Source: Incurvaria masculella
Lineage: Eukaryota > Arthropoda > Insecta > Lepidoptera > Incurvariidae
DNA length: 64,000 nucleotides
NCBI GenBank assembly: GCA_946894095.1
Contig: OX335658.1
Coordinates: forward strand, 15,925,001-15,989,000
Direction: 5' to 3'
Both the position numbers and the translations under genes were made by a program. Of this stretch, positions 32,804 through 43,994 are shown piece by piece; positions within the stretch are counted from its first letter, which is position 1, and the number at the start of each line of letters is the position of its first letter. The notes beneath the pieces were generated by a model. It made no database searches, was not told the origin of the DNA, and saw only the letters and a program-made list of their open reading frames with translations.

Positions 32804-34966
32804 ATGCCGATTACACCGAGAGAAGACCAGGAAGGCGTGAGGACCAGGAGCCAGACGGCAGCCGACACAACACCGGCCGAGGATGCAGCAGCCTCAGGAA
32901 CTCAAGAATTCGAGAGCCAACAATTAATGACGCAAACTCCTGCCTTGGACTTGAACGCATTGATGACCTTCATGCAAGAACAGGCCCGCCGTCAAGAGGA
33001 GCAGATGCAAGAACAGGCCCGCCGTCAAGAAGAACAGGCCCGCCGTCAAGAGGAGCAGGCGCAGGAACATGCTCGCCGTCAGGAGGAGCAGCAGCAAGAA
33101 CTGATGTGGGCCGTTAGGGAATCCAATGCCAAAATAAAGGAGCAGCTTGATGAGGTCAACTCTAAGATCGAAGAGCAAGACCAAACTCTCGGGCGCCATG
33201 AAGAGCGACTGAACGGGCTTGAGTCAAAGATATCCGAAGAAATGGAGAAAATCAAGACCTGTGGAGTAACTGTATCTTCATCTGCAACAGCAGGAGCAAG
33301 ATTTAAGGTTCCTCCTTTCGATGGTTTGACATCCTGGGCCGCTTACAAACTTCAGTTTGAATCAGTGGTTATTGCAAATGGATGGAATGAGAACCAAGCA
33401 CGAACTGCTTTGACCTTAGGACTTCGGGACAAGGCACTCCATGTTCTCGAGGCTTTAGGTCCCCGAATCACCTATGACGGACTTTTAGAAGCACTGGAGT
33501 CAAGGTTTGGCGACAAGCATTTGGAACACGTCTACCGAGCTCAACTTCGTGATCGAGTACAACGAGCAAGTGAAGGACTTCAACAGTGGGCACTGGAAAT
33601 CGAAAAACTTGTCCGAAAGGCCCATCAATCATCATCGAATTCTTCGTTGGAAGATTACTTGGTGCAGGCTTTCGTGGATGGCATCAGGGACATCGAAGTA
33701 CGAGCTGCTGTACGATTAAGTCACCACGCAACGTTGAAGGACGCTCTTGCCCACGCGTTGGAGGTCGAAGCGGTTCGATCAGATCCCCGAGCGCATCGAA
33801 TAAGAGAAGTGGTGACGTCGGAAACCAGATCACCTGCTAGACGTAAATTTACTCCCCGGTGCTACAAGTGCAATGAACTGGGGCACCTTCGAACCAACTG
33901 CCCCAAAAATCAAACCGAAAGGCCTGATGCTGCAAATGAAGATGAAAAGGCCAGAACCGGGGGGCGGATGCTGGCTGGTAAAATAGAAGCCCCGAAAGTC
34001 ACAATTTCGCAGGCATGTACTGGAAACAGCCTGCTCGTTGAAGGGCAAGTGAACGGGATACAATGCAACTTGACCTTGGATACCGGAGCATCCCGTACAA
34101 TCGTTAAGTCAAAAACCTTTGGCCGCGTCATATGGAATCGTCGCCAGTATTTTAATGGTTGCAGGCTTCAGACAGCTACCGGCCAGCACATACCCGTTTA
34201 TGGAGAGATAGAAGTTACGATTAAAATTGGATGTAAGACTTATCGTCATACCGCCGTTTTAGCAGATATCATCGATGATTGCATTCTAGGTTTGGACTTT
34301 ATGAGAACTAACAACTGTAAAATAGATGTGGCAAATGGCGTGCTAATATGTGGCAAAGAAGAAGTTTCCTGGCTACGCAAATGTGATGAAATTTCCTCAG
34401 ATAAATTGGACACAGGGAGATCTAAAGTGTCCACTCTTTTGGAAGAAAGCAGACGGGACCTGACTGTTGATGATTTCAAGAAAGCAACAAATCTACTTAT
34501 GCGATATTCAGACATCTTCTCTTCGCACGACGGAGACATTGGGAGAACAAGCATGGTTAAGCACCGCATCGACACAGGAGATGCTCTTCCAATACGTCAG
34601 AGGCCACGCCGCGTTCCCGTAGCTAAAGAAGAAGAAGTTCAGAGAATGATAGCGGACATGCAGAAAAATAATGTTATAGAGACTTCATCAAGTCCATGGT
34701 GTTCACCCGTAGTTCTGGTAAAGAAGAAAGATGGCAGCACCAGATTTTGTGTGGACTATCGACGTTTAAATTATGTAACAAAAAAGGACAGCTATCCGAT
34801 TCCTAGAATTGATGACACGCTGGATACATTGAGTGGCATGAAGTGGTTCACAACCCTGGACCTGAAAAGCGGCTACTGGCAGGTGGAAATCGACAACAAA
34901 GACAAAGAGAAGACAGCGTTTACGACAGGGCATGGGCTGTGGCAATTCAAAGTGATGCCGTTTTGA
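32804..34966 (+). CDS. Gypsy gag-protease-RT (N-terminal part), ends at premature stop
   Basis: 720 codons from an ATG 7 bp past the primer site. Residues ~57-97 are an EQARRQEEQ-type repeat likely to form a coiled coil. A gag core follows, and a CCHC zinc knuckle (CYKCNELGHLRTNC, residue 353 on) binds RNA. Protease has LDTGASR with catalytic Asp at 426. RT begins around residue 570-590, with WCSPVVLVKKKDG, FCVDYRRLN and TTLDLKSGYWQV (first RT Asp). The frame stops with TGA at 34964-34966 (residue 721), directly after the conserved FKVMPF, in the middle of the RT palm; the same frame continues after it. Gag and pol are in one frame without a frameshift. The truncated product would lack the YxDD motif, RNase H and integrase. 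Confidence 0.93.
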   Translation: MPITPREDQEGVRTRSQTAADTTPAEDAAASGTQEFESQQLMTQTPALDLNALMTFMQEQARRQEEQMQEQARRQEEQARRQEEQAQEHARRQEEQQQELMWAVRESNAKIKEQLDEVNSKIEEQDQTLGRHEERLNGLESKISEEMEKIKTCGVTVSSSATAGARFKVPPFDGLTSWAAYKLQFESVVIANGWNENQARTALTLGLRDKALHVLEALGPRITYDGLLEALESRFGDKHLEHVYRAQLRDRVQRASEGLQQWALEIEKLVRKAHQSSSNSSLEDYLVQAFVDGIRDIEVRAAVRLSHHATLKDALAHALEVEAVRSDPRAHRIREVVTSETRSPARRKFTPRCYKCNELGHLRTNCPKNQTERPDAANEDEKARTGGRMLAGKIEAPKVTISQACTGNSLLVEGQVNGIQCNLTLDTGASRTIVKSKTFGRVIWNRRQYFNGCRLQTATGQHIPVYGEIEVTIKIGCKTYRHTAVLADIIDDCILGLDFMRTNNCKIDVANGVLICGKEEVSWLRKCDEISSDKLDTGRSKVSTLLEESRRDLTVDDFKKATNLLMRYSDIFSSHDGDIGRTSMVKHRIDTGDALPIRQRPRRVPVAKEEEVQRMIADMQKNNVIETSSSPWCSPVVLVKKKDGSTRFCVDYRRLNYVTKKDSYPIPRIDDTLDTLSGMKWFTTLDLKSGYWQVEIDNKDKEKTAFTTGHGLWQFKVMPF
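32979..33091 (+). repeat. In-frame minisatellite in gag
   Basis: CAGGCCCGCCGTCAAGA occurs repeatedly with spacings of multiples of three, encoding QARRQEEQ repeats. Repeat-number changes would keep the frame. Confidence 0.85.
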
Positions 34967-37252
34967 CTTTGTAATGCTCCCGCAACCTTCGAGAGGCTTA
35001 TGGAACGAGTACTTTTTGGGCTGATCGGGGAAGCTTGTCTGGTGTACTTGGACGATATAATCATATTAGGGCGGACATTTGACGAGCACATCAAGAATTT
35101 GGAGAACGTTTTGAGCAAGATTCGCCAAGCTAACCTTAAACTAAGTGGCAAGAAGTGTTCTTTCTTCAAGCGTCAGGTTAGCTATTTGGGTCACGTTATC
35201 TCCGGAAATGGCATCCAAACTGACCCAAAGAAGATCGAAGCCGTACAGGAGTGGCCAATTCCAAAGGATAAGACTGAAGTTCGTGCCTTTTTAGGACTGT
35301 GCTCATATTACCGCCGTTTTGTCCGAAACTTCTCCGAGATTGCTAAGCCTCTGCATCGACTTACAGAAGATAAGCGTCAATTCAATTGGGACGAGGACTG
35401 CGCAAATTCGTTTCAAGAACTTAAGCAACATCTCTGTAACACTCCAATCTTGGGCTACCCCGAAGCCGATAAAGAGTTCATAGTCGACACAGACGCAAGT
35501 AATACCGGAATCGGCGGTGTACTCTCACAACGTCATGGGGACAAGGAGATCGTTATTGGTTATTTCAGCAAATCCCTTTCAAAACCAGAACGGAACTATT
35601 GTGTGACAAGACGAGAGCTTCTAGCAGTAGTGAAGACTTTGCAGCATTTCAACAAGTATCTTCTCGGCCGAAGATTCCGCTTGAGGACTGACCACGCTGC
35701 TTTGAAATGGCTGCTTCAGTTTAAGAATCCAGAAGGACAGGTTGCACGTTGGCTGGAACAGCTCCAAGAGTATCAGTTCGATACAGAGCATCGGAGTGGT
35801 AAAACCCATGGAAATGCTGACGCTTTGTCTCGTCGACCCTGCCCAGAAGAGTGTAAGCACTGCATCAGGGAGGAGATAAAGGAGACCGTTCATTTAAAGG
35901 CCATCCGAACGGATAACATCAGCGAAGAATGGAGCAATGAAAACATGAAGCTAGCCCAGGAGGGGGACGATGATCTGATGCCCATTATTCACTGGAAGAG
36001 AGCAGGAGAGACAAAGCCAGAATGGAGAGATATTTCTGCAATGAGCACAGCGACTAAAAGTTACTGGGCGCAGTGGTCGAGCCTGGTACTTCATGACGGA
36101 ATATTGTACAGAAAATGGGAAACACCTAACGGAAAGGATACTTCTCTGCAATTAGTCATCCCCAGATCTAAGATTAAAGAAGTTCTTCAATGCCTGCACG
36201 ATGGAACTTCAGGTGGACATTTGGGAATAAAGAGAACTCTCCTGAAGATACGACAACGGTTCTACTGGATAAATTGTCGCGATGATGTAGAAGATTGGTG
36301 CCGTAAATGCACGATCTGTAGCGCTGTTAAAGGGCCTCATACACGGAGCAAGGGAACTTTAAAATTGTACAATGTTGGAGCTCCGTGGGAGAGAATTGCT
36401 CTTGATGTGGCTGGCCCTTTTCCTCCGACAAATGACGGCAACCGTTACTTTATGGTTGTAATGGATTATTTCACTAAGTGGCCTGAGGTATTTGCCATAC
36501 CAAACCAAGAGGCGATCACGGTTGCACAGAAATTGGTCCACGAAGTTTTCTGTCGCTATGGAGTACCTCTCGAGATACACACTGATCAAGGCAGAAACTT
36601 CGAATCCCGAGTGTTTCAGGAGACATGTCGAATAATGGGAATCCATAAGACCAGGACAACCCCATACCACCCACAGTCAGATGGCATAGTGGAACGATTT
36701 AATCAGACATTGGAAAGACACTTGGCCAAATTGGTAGAAGACCATCAAAAGGATTGGGACCAGTATATTCCGCTGTTTCTGCTGTCATACCGAACCGCTG
36801 TGCATGAAAGCGTAGATGAAACTCCAGCCTACATAAATTTTGGACACGAACTCAGACTACCAGCTGACCTTCTGACAGGAATTCCACCAGAGGCATCCCA
36901 TTGTGTAACAGAGTATGTGTCAGATCTGCGAGGAAAAATGGACACTGTTTATAAACGTGTCAGAGAGGCTGGTCTACGAGCAAGCGAGCGGATGAAAACA
37001 CGTTACGACCGCAAAGCTAATGGAAATGTATTTGAAGAAGGATCTTTAGTTTGGCTACATAATCCATTACGAAAAAAAGGAAAAAGTCCCAAACTGCAAC
37101 CAAAATGGGAAGGCCCATATAGAGTGGTGACTAAAATCAATGACGTTACATATCGTATCCGCCGGAATGATAGATGTCGGGAAAAGATTGTGCACGTAGA
37201 TCGTCTGGCCCGATACCACGGAGACAAGTATGCTCGAGACGAGCATAACTAA
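34967..37252 (+). pseudogene. Gypsy RT C-terminus, RNase H and integrase, downstream of the stop
   Basis: In frame with the upstream part and open to a normal stop at 37250-37252. Numbering from the gag start, the RT motif YLDD is at 748-751, RNase H has VDTDASNTGIG with Asp 895 and TDHAALKWLL, and integrase has an HHCC zinc finger starting at His 1132 and His 1139 with CRKC-TIC. The catalytic triad is D1201 (LDVAGPF), D1261 (HTDQGRNF) and E1297 (VERFNQT), giving D,D35E. A GPYRVV segment near the end is the GPY/F module. No other stop or frameshift is present. Because the single stop blocks readthrough, this half is unlikely to be translated from this copy; called a pseudogene for that reason. 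Confidence 0.92.
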
Positions 37253-37263
37253 GGAGGAGGCAG
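37251..37263 (+). other. Polypurine tract
   Basis: AAGGAGGAGGCAG immediately precedes the 3' LTR, overlapping the end of the pol frame; the expected primer for plus-strand DNA synthesis. Confidence 0.85.
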
Positions 37264-37795
37264 TGTTACGAGCGCGCCCCGCTGCGAAGACATAGCGCTG
37301 ATACACTACCAAAGTGCGCCAAATGGTTCCTTCGAATTTCAGTAGATGGCGCTACTTGTCTTATTGCATTGCGCAGGCTATCGCATCACTGTCGTCCCAT
37401 ATAAAGTGACGCCTCGTCCAGCTGACTTCAGAAACAAATCTCGGACTTTCTAGTAATGTCTCGAGGGAGATTGTTCTCGACTGCTGCCCTACATGGGCGC
37501 CTAGAAATCGGTGGAGTGTTCTGGAAAGAAGCTCCACCGATATAAAAGGCGCCCAAGGCGCTGAGGGCGGCAGTCTATTTTTGGAAGCGAAGTGAGTGAC
37601 AACAAGCGATATAGAAGTGCAGTGAACTAGCTCTGAAGTGAATCAGTGAAGTGAGTGATATAGTTTGTAAATTAGTGTTTGGATTAACCTAGTGTGAAAT
37701 TGTATTTGTGAGTTTGCTTGTGAATTATTTGAAATAAAGGAAGAGTGTTAAGTATTGGTGTTTTCTTCTCTAATCTGCACCCTACCCGCGTAACA
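37264..37795 (+). repeat. 3' LTR (532 bp)
   Basis: Same length as the 5' LTR with no indels. The two differences are A/T in the CTCGGACA/TTTCTAG context and C/T in GAAGTGAGC/TGACA. AATAAA at 37733-37738 would serve as poly-A signal. Confidence 0.95.
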
Positions 37796-37837
37796 GTATT
37801 TTAAAATTATTAAATCCCAAAAATGACCATAAGTAAT

Positions 37838-37946
37838 CCGAATCCATGTAAAATTTATGTAAAATTGTAGATACGTAGCTACCCTACAACAACGAGGTGG
37901 TCGAGCTATACCCATCCGGGTCGGTACCATCGCATTAAACGAAACT
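37838..37946 (+). mobile_element. SINE body fragment
   Basis: ATCCATGTAAAATTTATGTA then GGGTCGGTACCATCGCATT are a worn piece of the common SINE body; head and tail are missing. Confidence 0.6.
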
Positions 37947-38267
37947 GTTAGGCTAATTAATGTGTTAGGCTAATTTTTTACCTATGCAATATACATACAA
38001 CTTAAATTAAATGAAATCATTTTTATTTGCAAGCCAATATATAGTTTATAAAAGGGCGGAATAATACCATAAGGCATTCTCTAACCTTCAATCTTAGAGA
38101 AGTAGGAGAGGTGAGGTGTGACGGGCAAAAAAATTTACCAAAAAAAACCGACTTCAAAGAAAAAGTACCAAATCCAATTAAGATGTAAAGTAAAAAAAGT
38201 AAAAAAATATTGCCATTTTTGTAGTTACGATTATTGACTCAAAAAATAACAGTAATCGTAACTACAA

Positions 38268-38977
38268 TAACTTAAAATTGACTTAGTAAACGAACTGAAA
38301 AGATAGAAACAAGTTGAAAAATTAAATATTTGTTGTGTTTGAATGATCATGGTTGACAGTGTTTACAAACGCAGTCGGAGGCATCAAATAGCCCCAGTAC
38401 GTTCCATAGTAAATGACTAGCGATTTTATGGATTATTTCGATGGAGCAAGAAAATACGTGGTGGGGGAAGTTCCAATATCCTATCTTTCATTTTTATGTC
38501 TAAAGTGAGGTTTTTTTTCTCGTTCTCGGTGTCACCGATCATCATGAAATTTACATAGGTACACTTTCAATGAATTTAATAACAAAAAAATAATATAAAT
38601 CATAGTTAAACTATTTGATGCACAATATGAATTATATAATGATATATTATATATTTCCCAATACATTCCATTATTAATGACTAGCAATTTTCTTAGTGAT
38701 ATGGGTATAGCAAAAATAAACTTATTGAGACAAATTATAATCTCCTAACTGTCATATAATAAATACGAAAGTAAGTTTGTCTGTTTCGCGAACTCAACCG
38801 ACCATCGTGAAATTTGCATAGGCACACCATTGAAAATATAAATCGTAGTTAATGTATCTTATGCCTCCGACTGCGTTTGTAAACACTGTCAACCATGATC
38901 ATTCAAACACAACAAATATTTAATTTTTCAACTTGTTTCTATCTTTTCAGTTCGTTTACTAAGTCAATTTTAAGTTA
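38268..38977. repeat. 710 bp element with perfect 117 bp inverted arms
   Basis: Arms 38268-38384 and 38861-38977 are exact inverted copies as far as I can check, base by base; both contain CAACCATGATCATTCAAACA or its inverse. Sequence diverges immediately outside. The 476 bp loop contains two tandem-like copies of an AATGACTAGC(G/A)ATTTT block about 270 bp apart and text like the Helitron-type repeat (GTTTGTCTGTTTCGCG). Flanked on the left by an AACCGACTTC repeat (38147 on). No ORF. Confidence 0.9.
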
Positions 38978-39118
38978 CATTTTTTTACGCTGTCGGGTTT
39001 TTTATATTTTTAAATAATTTGTTTTATTTTAATTATTTTTAGTTTTCGTAGAGCATGCATTTATCATTTAAATATCTGCACGTTAATAAATTCCAACGAA
39101 AGTAAGGTTAGGTATTAT

Positions 39119-39496
39119 TATGGAACCTGACATGGATGGCTAATGTAACACAACTACCGTCATGATATAAGCCTAATTCAACAAATTTCAGAAGGAATTA
39201 GGTGACAGGTCAGGACCTTCCTTTACACAGAATCACGGCTGCACACGGATACCATGGGTGGAAAATACAGACAATGATCTATTGCCACTTCGTCCATAGT
39301 TTTTCCTAATGCGTTGATACCAACTCAGGCGGGATTAACCCTGTCACCTAGTAGGGTAAGGTGACCTACAGTTTTACATGGGTTCCGAACCATGAACAAC
39401 TTGCAAGATAAAGTGGTGTATAACAGATGCGAGGATTTGAGCCCATAACCTCTTGCATGAAAGGCAATATTTTAGTCCCTACACTACGAGGTGTAA
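39119..39496 (-). mobile_element. SINE copy, old, tRNA head
   Basis: GGAACCTGACATGGATGGC at the tail end, a diverged body, and on the minus strand a head with box A-like TAGTGTAGGGACT and GGGCTCAAATCC (box B-like). 378 bp. Confidence 0.75.
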
Positions 39497-39852
39497 CAAA
39501 TAGAGTTTTTTGATTGATATTAAAACAAAACTACATTTTATAAAAGTTTATTCATGTTATCTTTAAGGCTTTAATGAAGTCATCAGTTCATAGAATGAGA
39601 TTCCCTCATTCAACGAATTTTGATCATATGCCGATATATACAAGGTTTTAGTGGAGGTATGGTTCAAACGTTAACGTATTCCTTGGCATATTTGAAACAA
39701 AAAGGATATACATTTTATTTGTAGGTATTTAAAATGTATGGGGAAAATCTTTTTTATATGGTTTTTTTAGAATCTCCCTCTCATCATCGTTGATTACAGT
39801 TACACTAAATTTATAAGCGAACAGTTCGGTCGTTATATCCTGTGGTTATATA

Positions 39853-40861
39853 CAGGGTCCGTCACTCGAAGTGTTACCAATTGAAAATGATGTTATTTAG
39901 TTAATTGAAGTACGGTTCGTTAAAAATTATATCACAATAAAACATTTAATTTTAAGACAATAATTGTTATTGTTCGATATAGCCTCCTTTGATCCATAGA
40001 TAAGAGCTTTCTGAGACGATCCTGAGTGTTGTTGGAACTTCCAGCGTTTCGTACTGCATTGTTTACACGTGCACATGGTATGAGCGCCTCATTTAACACC
40101 TTTTGCACACACTTGCTGGTTGACTTTGACGCCCTTCTCGATAAACACGAGTGAATAGCGACCATTTGCGGTTACTGCAGCCGAGACCATAACAGAAGCG
40201 GGCGCTTGCTTACGAACGGGAACTCCATCGTCTAAATTCTCGTTGGATTTGCCCTGTAGCCAAACACGAAAATGTTGTTTGTTTATATACTGTTAGACAG
40301 TAAACATTTTTTCATCAGAAAAAACAATGTTTTCCAGATCGCCACGCAAGACTTTCATTGCTTGAGCTCTTTGTAGTCGAACTGCCTTCTGCGCTGAACT
40401 AAGATGCTGTAATTTTTGTATCTTGTTGGTAGGGCTTCAGTTGCATTTCTTTTTGTTTCAGTATGCGCCGATTACTTGAGTCGGGTATTGTCTGACTTTT
40501 CGCAAATTTTGCAGAACACTGGTGTGGATTTCCTTGAATTCGAGCCTTTACCTTTCGAACCATATCATGTGATACTGCTATTTTCGGATGACCGCCTCTA
40601 TGCCGTTTAGCAATGCTAGGTTATAACGCACATGTAAATGTCGGAGCTCCCGAACGATGACTGGTTGTGATTTTCCGGTCAAATACAAAACGATCACAAT
40701 GTTAGGTTAAATATCCATTGCGAAAATAACTTATACAATTCAAATTTGTTCCCGCTCTTTTCGCCCACTTAAAAACAATTAAACAAATTGAGGTTTCAAA
40801 TTTTGGCGCGCTGTCATTATTATTTTGAAAATAGAAGTAACAGTTCAAGTGACGGACCGAG
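39853..40861 (-). mobile_element. Tc1/mariner-superfamily relic with terminal repeats
   Basis: TA at 39851-39852 and 40862-40863; ends CAGGGTCCGTCACTCGAAG and CTCGGTCCGTCACTTGAAC are inverted copies. About 1,009 bp. On the minus strand, broken transposase pieces include AKFAKSQTIPDSS, IVFSDEK-like text around 40300-40330 (first catalytic Asp block), VWLQGKSNENLDDGVPV and VMVSAAVTANG, then WKFQQHSGSSQKA where the second catalytic Asp is expected (His instead). The segment carrying the third acidic residue is deleted. Dead and non-autonomous. Confidence 0.8.
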
Positions 40862-40863
40862 TA

Positions 40864-42099
40864 GTAATCGCTTTGATCACAGGATTTTATCCATGTATAA
40901 ACTAACTGAAAGTTAAAATTCAATAATCTCCATAATAACCATGATTATAATATTTATATCCACTACTTCATAAGACTGGAAGTTGTCTCTTGACTGACAG
41001 CTTTGAATGTGAGTCAAAAACATTGTTAAAGCCATTTTTATTTAATTATTGAGCTAGTTAAGTTCCAGTTTCACAGTTTGGAACTTTAACTGGATGCGGC
41101 GAAAGAGACCTGGATTCATCGTTTGCAAATATATGTGGGCCCGAGGTCCACAATCGCCCGATCGAATGTGTTACCTTGGAGCTTATAAACTGTTACATCC
41201 CAACTGAGCGTTTATTGTTTTTCTTGCCTCCAAAGCCCATCAAAATATAACGTTCATGATTTAATCCGTACATGAACTCCTGGTTTATTATTTTGAATAA
41301 TATAACGTGTTAATAATATGTGATATATGATGATAAACCCAACTTTGGCAAAGCCGTGCTTTTCCTTCCCACTGCTCCCAAGGACGCACGGTTAAAGATC
41401 CGCGATATTATAATGACGATCATATTTTATGTACCCTATGTAACATAGGTCCTCATCAGGGGGCCGACGACATCTTCATGGAAAGTTTTCCTATCTTTGC
41501 TAAAGCTTTTAGATATTATCAGATTGATACCGATTTTGGGCACCACAGTATCTCGGCACTGTAGGGTCGCCCTCTTGTGGAACAAGCGGACCTTCCCCAG
41601 CGTGACACCCATTGACAACGGAAGTATGGATTTATGAGCTGTGCAGGTGCAGAATGCTGATAGTAAAGCAATGATGGTGATATCGGTCTATGCGGCGATC
41701 GAGAATGTCGAAAATCTATCTGACTATCGCCCGGATCCACCACTTCCAGTTATAGTCATCCCAAAGTTATCTTTCGGTTACACCATATAAATATGCAATG
41801 TAACCGAAGCTACATTCCATATAGCTGGAGGTAGTGAAAAGAGGAGTATATGACCTGAGTTGGTGTAACCAGCAGGCTTGCGTAAACAAAAATCATTTGA
41901 ATTAATTTTTAACGTTGAATATTTTGATGTTTTTGGAATTTCTTATTCCAAATTACATTTAAACATAAAAGTTGCATACCTTTTTGTAAACTATTTAAAA
42001 AACCCTTTAGTTTGATACCCCACTCGATAGGTTTCAAGAAAAAAAATATTTGAAAACACATAATTTGGCGCCAAAAATCAGCCATGATTTTTTTTTATG
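40864..42099. other. Intron sequence, no gene seen
   Basis: 41390-41760 is GC-richer, and a minus frame is open for about 60 residues (MGVTLGKVRLFHKRAT...), but I recognise no family. Confidence 0.4.
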
Positions 42100-42671
42100 A
42101 TTTTGATATACCCAGTGTCACTCTCACAATTAAGACGAATGTAACGACACCTCTCAAGCTAAAATCCATCAAGCCGTTTAGGCTGCAGGGGGCGACAAAG
42201 AAATATACATACATACATACACTCGAAAAACATAACCCTCCTTCTTTCGCAGTCGGGTAAAAAGGCAATTATTTTTGCTTTTTAGTTCATCTTCGTGGGA
42301 TTTGGTACTTTATCTTTGAAGTCGGTTTATTTTGTTAAAATATTAGTTTATTTGTTTATTTTTAGTGAATCTGAAATACACTTACTAATTTGAATATGTC
42401 CTTTCCAGTAAAAAAAATTTCATCGAAATCCGTTGGCGTATTCGTCCATCTGTCGCGCACATTCGTGATTAAAATTTAAGAATTTTATGATTTTTTCATA
42501 GATATCATTGGCAGAACTAAACTAAATTGAAATGGGACCACACGGGAAGTACCAGCTTTCAAATAAAAAAGAATTATCAAAATCGGATCACCCAGGCGAA
42601 AATTCTGAGGTAACAAACATAAAAAAATACAGACGAATTGAGAACCTCCTCCTTTTTTGAAGTCGGTTAAA
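42100..42671. repeat. Dispersed repeats incl. AACCGACTTC element
   Basis: CCATCAAGCCGTTTAGGCTG and a CATA microsatellite at 42208-42224 are followed by a copy related to 27746-28271 (TTGAAGTCGGTTTATTTTG at 42317; end CCTCCTCCTTTTTTGAAGTC at 42645-42664). Confidence 0.6.
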
Positions 42672-42687
42672 AATACTAAAAATTATT

Positions 42688-43017
42688 TAAAAAAATCAGT
42701 ACATACTTGCTTAGCAATACCAGAACTGAACAAATCATTCGTGGATTTTGTAAATAGAGGCGATTTAGGTTACAGATAAAACTGTAGGTATATTAAAGGA
42801 TTAAATTAAAAAACCGACTGGTTATTGTAGTATAATAAATAGGTATAAAATTTCTAGACTATCAGTATATTCATCAGCAGGTACATACAAACATATATTT
42901 TGTGTAGCCAATCTAACGCAACCACTTGGCGCAGGCAGACCGACATATTTAGCATCAGAGAGTTGGTCTCTAACCTGTGACATCAAATTCAGCCATTTAC
43001 TTAATTGTAACCAAAAA
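42688..43017. mobile_element. Partial relative of the 8570-9119 element
   Basis: CAGTACATACTTGCTTAGC, GCAACCACTTGGCGCAGGCA and GTTGGTCTCTAACCTGTGA match the interior and right arm of 8570-9119; the left arm is absent. Confidence 0.7.
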
Positions 43018-43049
43018 TGTCTGTAAGTGAATATAGGTTCTAAGGTCCA

Positions 43050-43390
43050 AAAGTTCGATTTTTCGCGCGTTTGTTAGAATAACTTTGGAAGTGGATTACT
43101 CAACGAAAAAATATAAATATCTTAAAAAGTTTAGTCATCAGACCTAGCTTGTTTAATGAAGATTTATAATGTATTTGGTTTTTGTTTGATTTTCGACTAC
43201 AGCGGTCGTGATTTACTTTAAGCCATAAGTCTTTTTGTAATTACAATTTTCGTAAATTTTACCAAATCAAACATTATGCGCATTGTCTGCTTTGTGGGCA
43301 TGTTCTTTGAAACAGAGGGGGTCCCAGAGGGCAATAGCATAGTTTTGTAGCGTTCTCGCTAATGAGTTAGTCCTGTTGGGAAGGGCCACC
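43050..43390 (-). mobile_element. TTAA MITE family C, truncated copy
   Basis: Inverse of 21726-22267: ends GGGAAGGGCCACC before TTAA at 43391-43394, with TTTGAAACAGAGGGGGTCCC and the GACTACAGCGGTCGTGATTT block. The opposite terminus is missing. A shorter relic is at 50270-50446. Confidence 0.75.
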
Positions 43391-43842
43391 TTAATACAAT
43401 TAGCTAAAGAGTGTGTCTTTGGTTCGTACACGCTAGCTAAGCACGTTCGTCGTTCCTAAACCGAACATAAAGAATAACGTCGAAATGAATGTTTGGAGAA
43501 ATCAAAGTAATAGCGCGGGCGGGCGATGCGACATTTTACTCGCAAGCAATCATTTTACTCGTATTTTTTTCATTGCTCCACATACGAATAAATATGGAAT
43601 GTGGACATTTTAGGTCGTGTTTAATGATACATTGGTCAATTTCAGTCAAATTGTTTGATCTTTCAATACTTTCAGTCCGAAATATTATATCATAACAATG
43701 AGGTTTATTTGTTATAATCGAATTCATGTACCTTAATCTCGCTATAGTTTCGACGAGGCAGAAAGGGCAAACTAGTTAGCATATATTCAAAATGGCTGCA
43801 AACTGCCTCGATATAGATCCGCTGTTGATCCGATGAGGACGT

Positions 43843-43882
43843 GGGCGGGTGAAGGCGGGCGGGCGGCGGGGCGGGGCGGGGT
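43843..43882 (+). promoter_or_regulatory. G-rich block with quadruplex potential
   Basis: GGGCGGGTGAAGGCGGGCGG then CGGCGGGGCGGGGCGGGG: at least seven G-runs of three or more in 40 bp, also resembling stacked GC boxes. It lies about 110 bp before the tandem array. Regulatory function is only a possibility; no TSS or exon is evident. Confidence 0.5.
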
Positions 43883-43994
43883 GATTCGAGGAAAGCCGGG
43901 GATTTCCCGCGCAGTCGCTCCGAGATTTACTGCTTTATAAAAATTAATGATCCGTTCAAATTTATACGTTACACGTGATCGACAATCGGAGGGT

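Larger units (their letters stand above)
32246..37795 (+). mobile_element. Ty3/gypsy LTR retrotransposon, nearly intact
   Basis: 5,550 bp bounded by two 532 bp LTRs and a 4 bp GTAT target duplication (32242-32245 and 37796-37799). Order: LTR, tRNA-Leu-type primer site, single gag-pol frame of 1,482 codons, polypurine tract, LTR. No envelope gene. The domain order PR-RT-RNase H-IN is that of Ty3/gypsy. The LTRs differ at only two of 532 positions, so the insertion is recent. One in-frame premature stop in RT prevents this copy from making a full polyprotein. The single fused gag-pol frame and Leu primer are reminiscent of mdg3/micropia-like lineages, but I cannot place the clade. It lies in the dpr intron, antisense to the host gene. 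Confidence 0.96.

Noticed and set aside
33507..34575. Several plus and minus frames inside the gypsy element
   Set aside because: Out-of-frame shadows of gag-pol.
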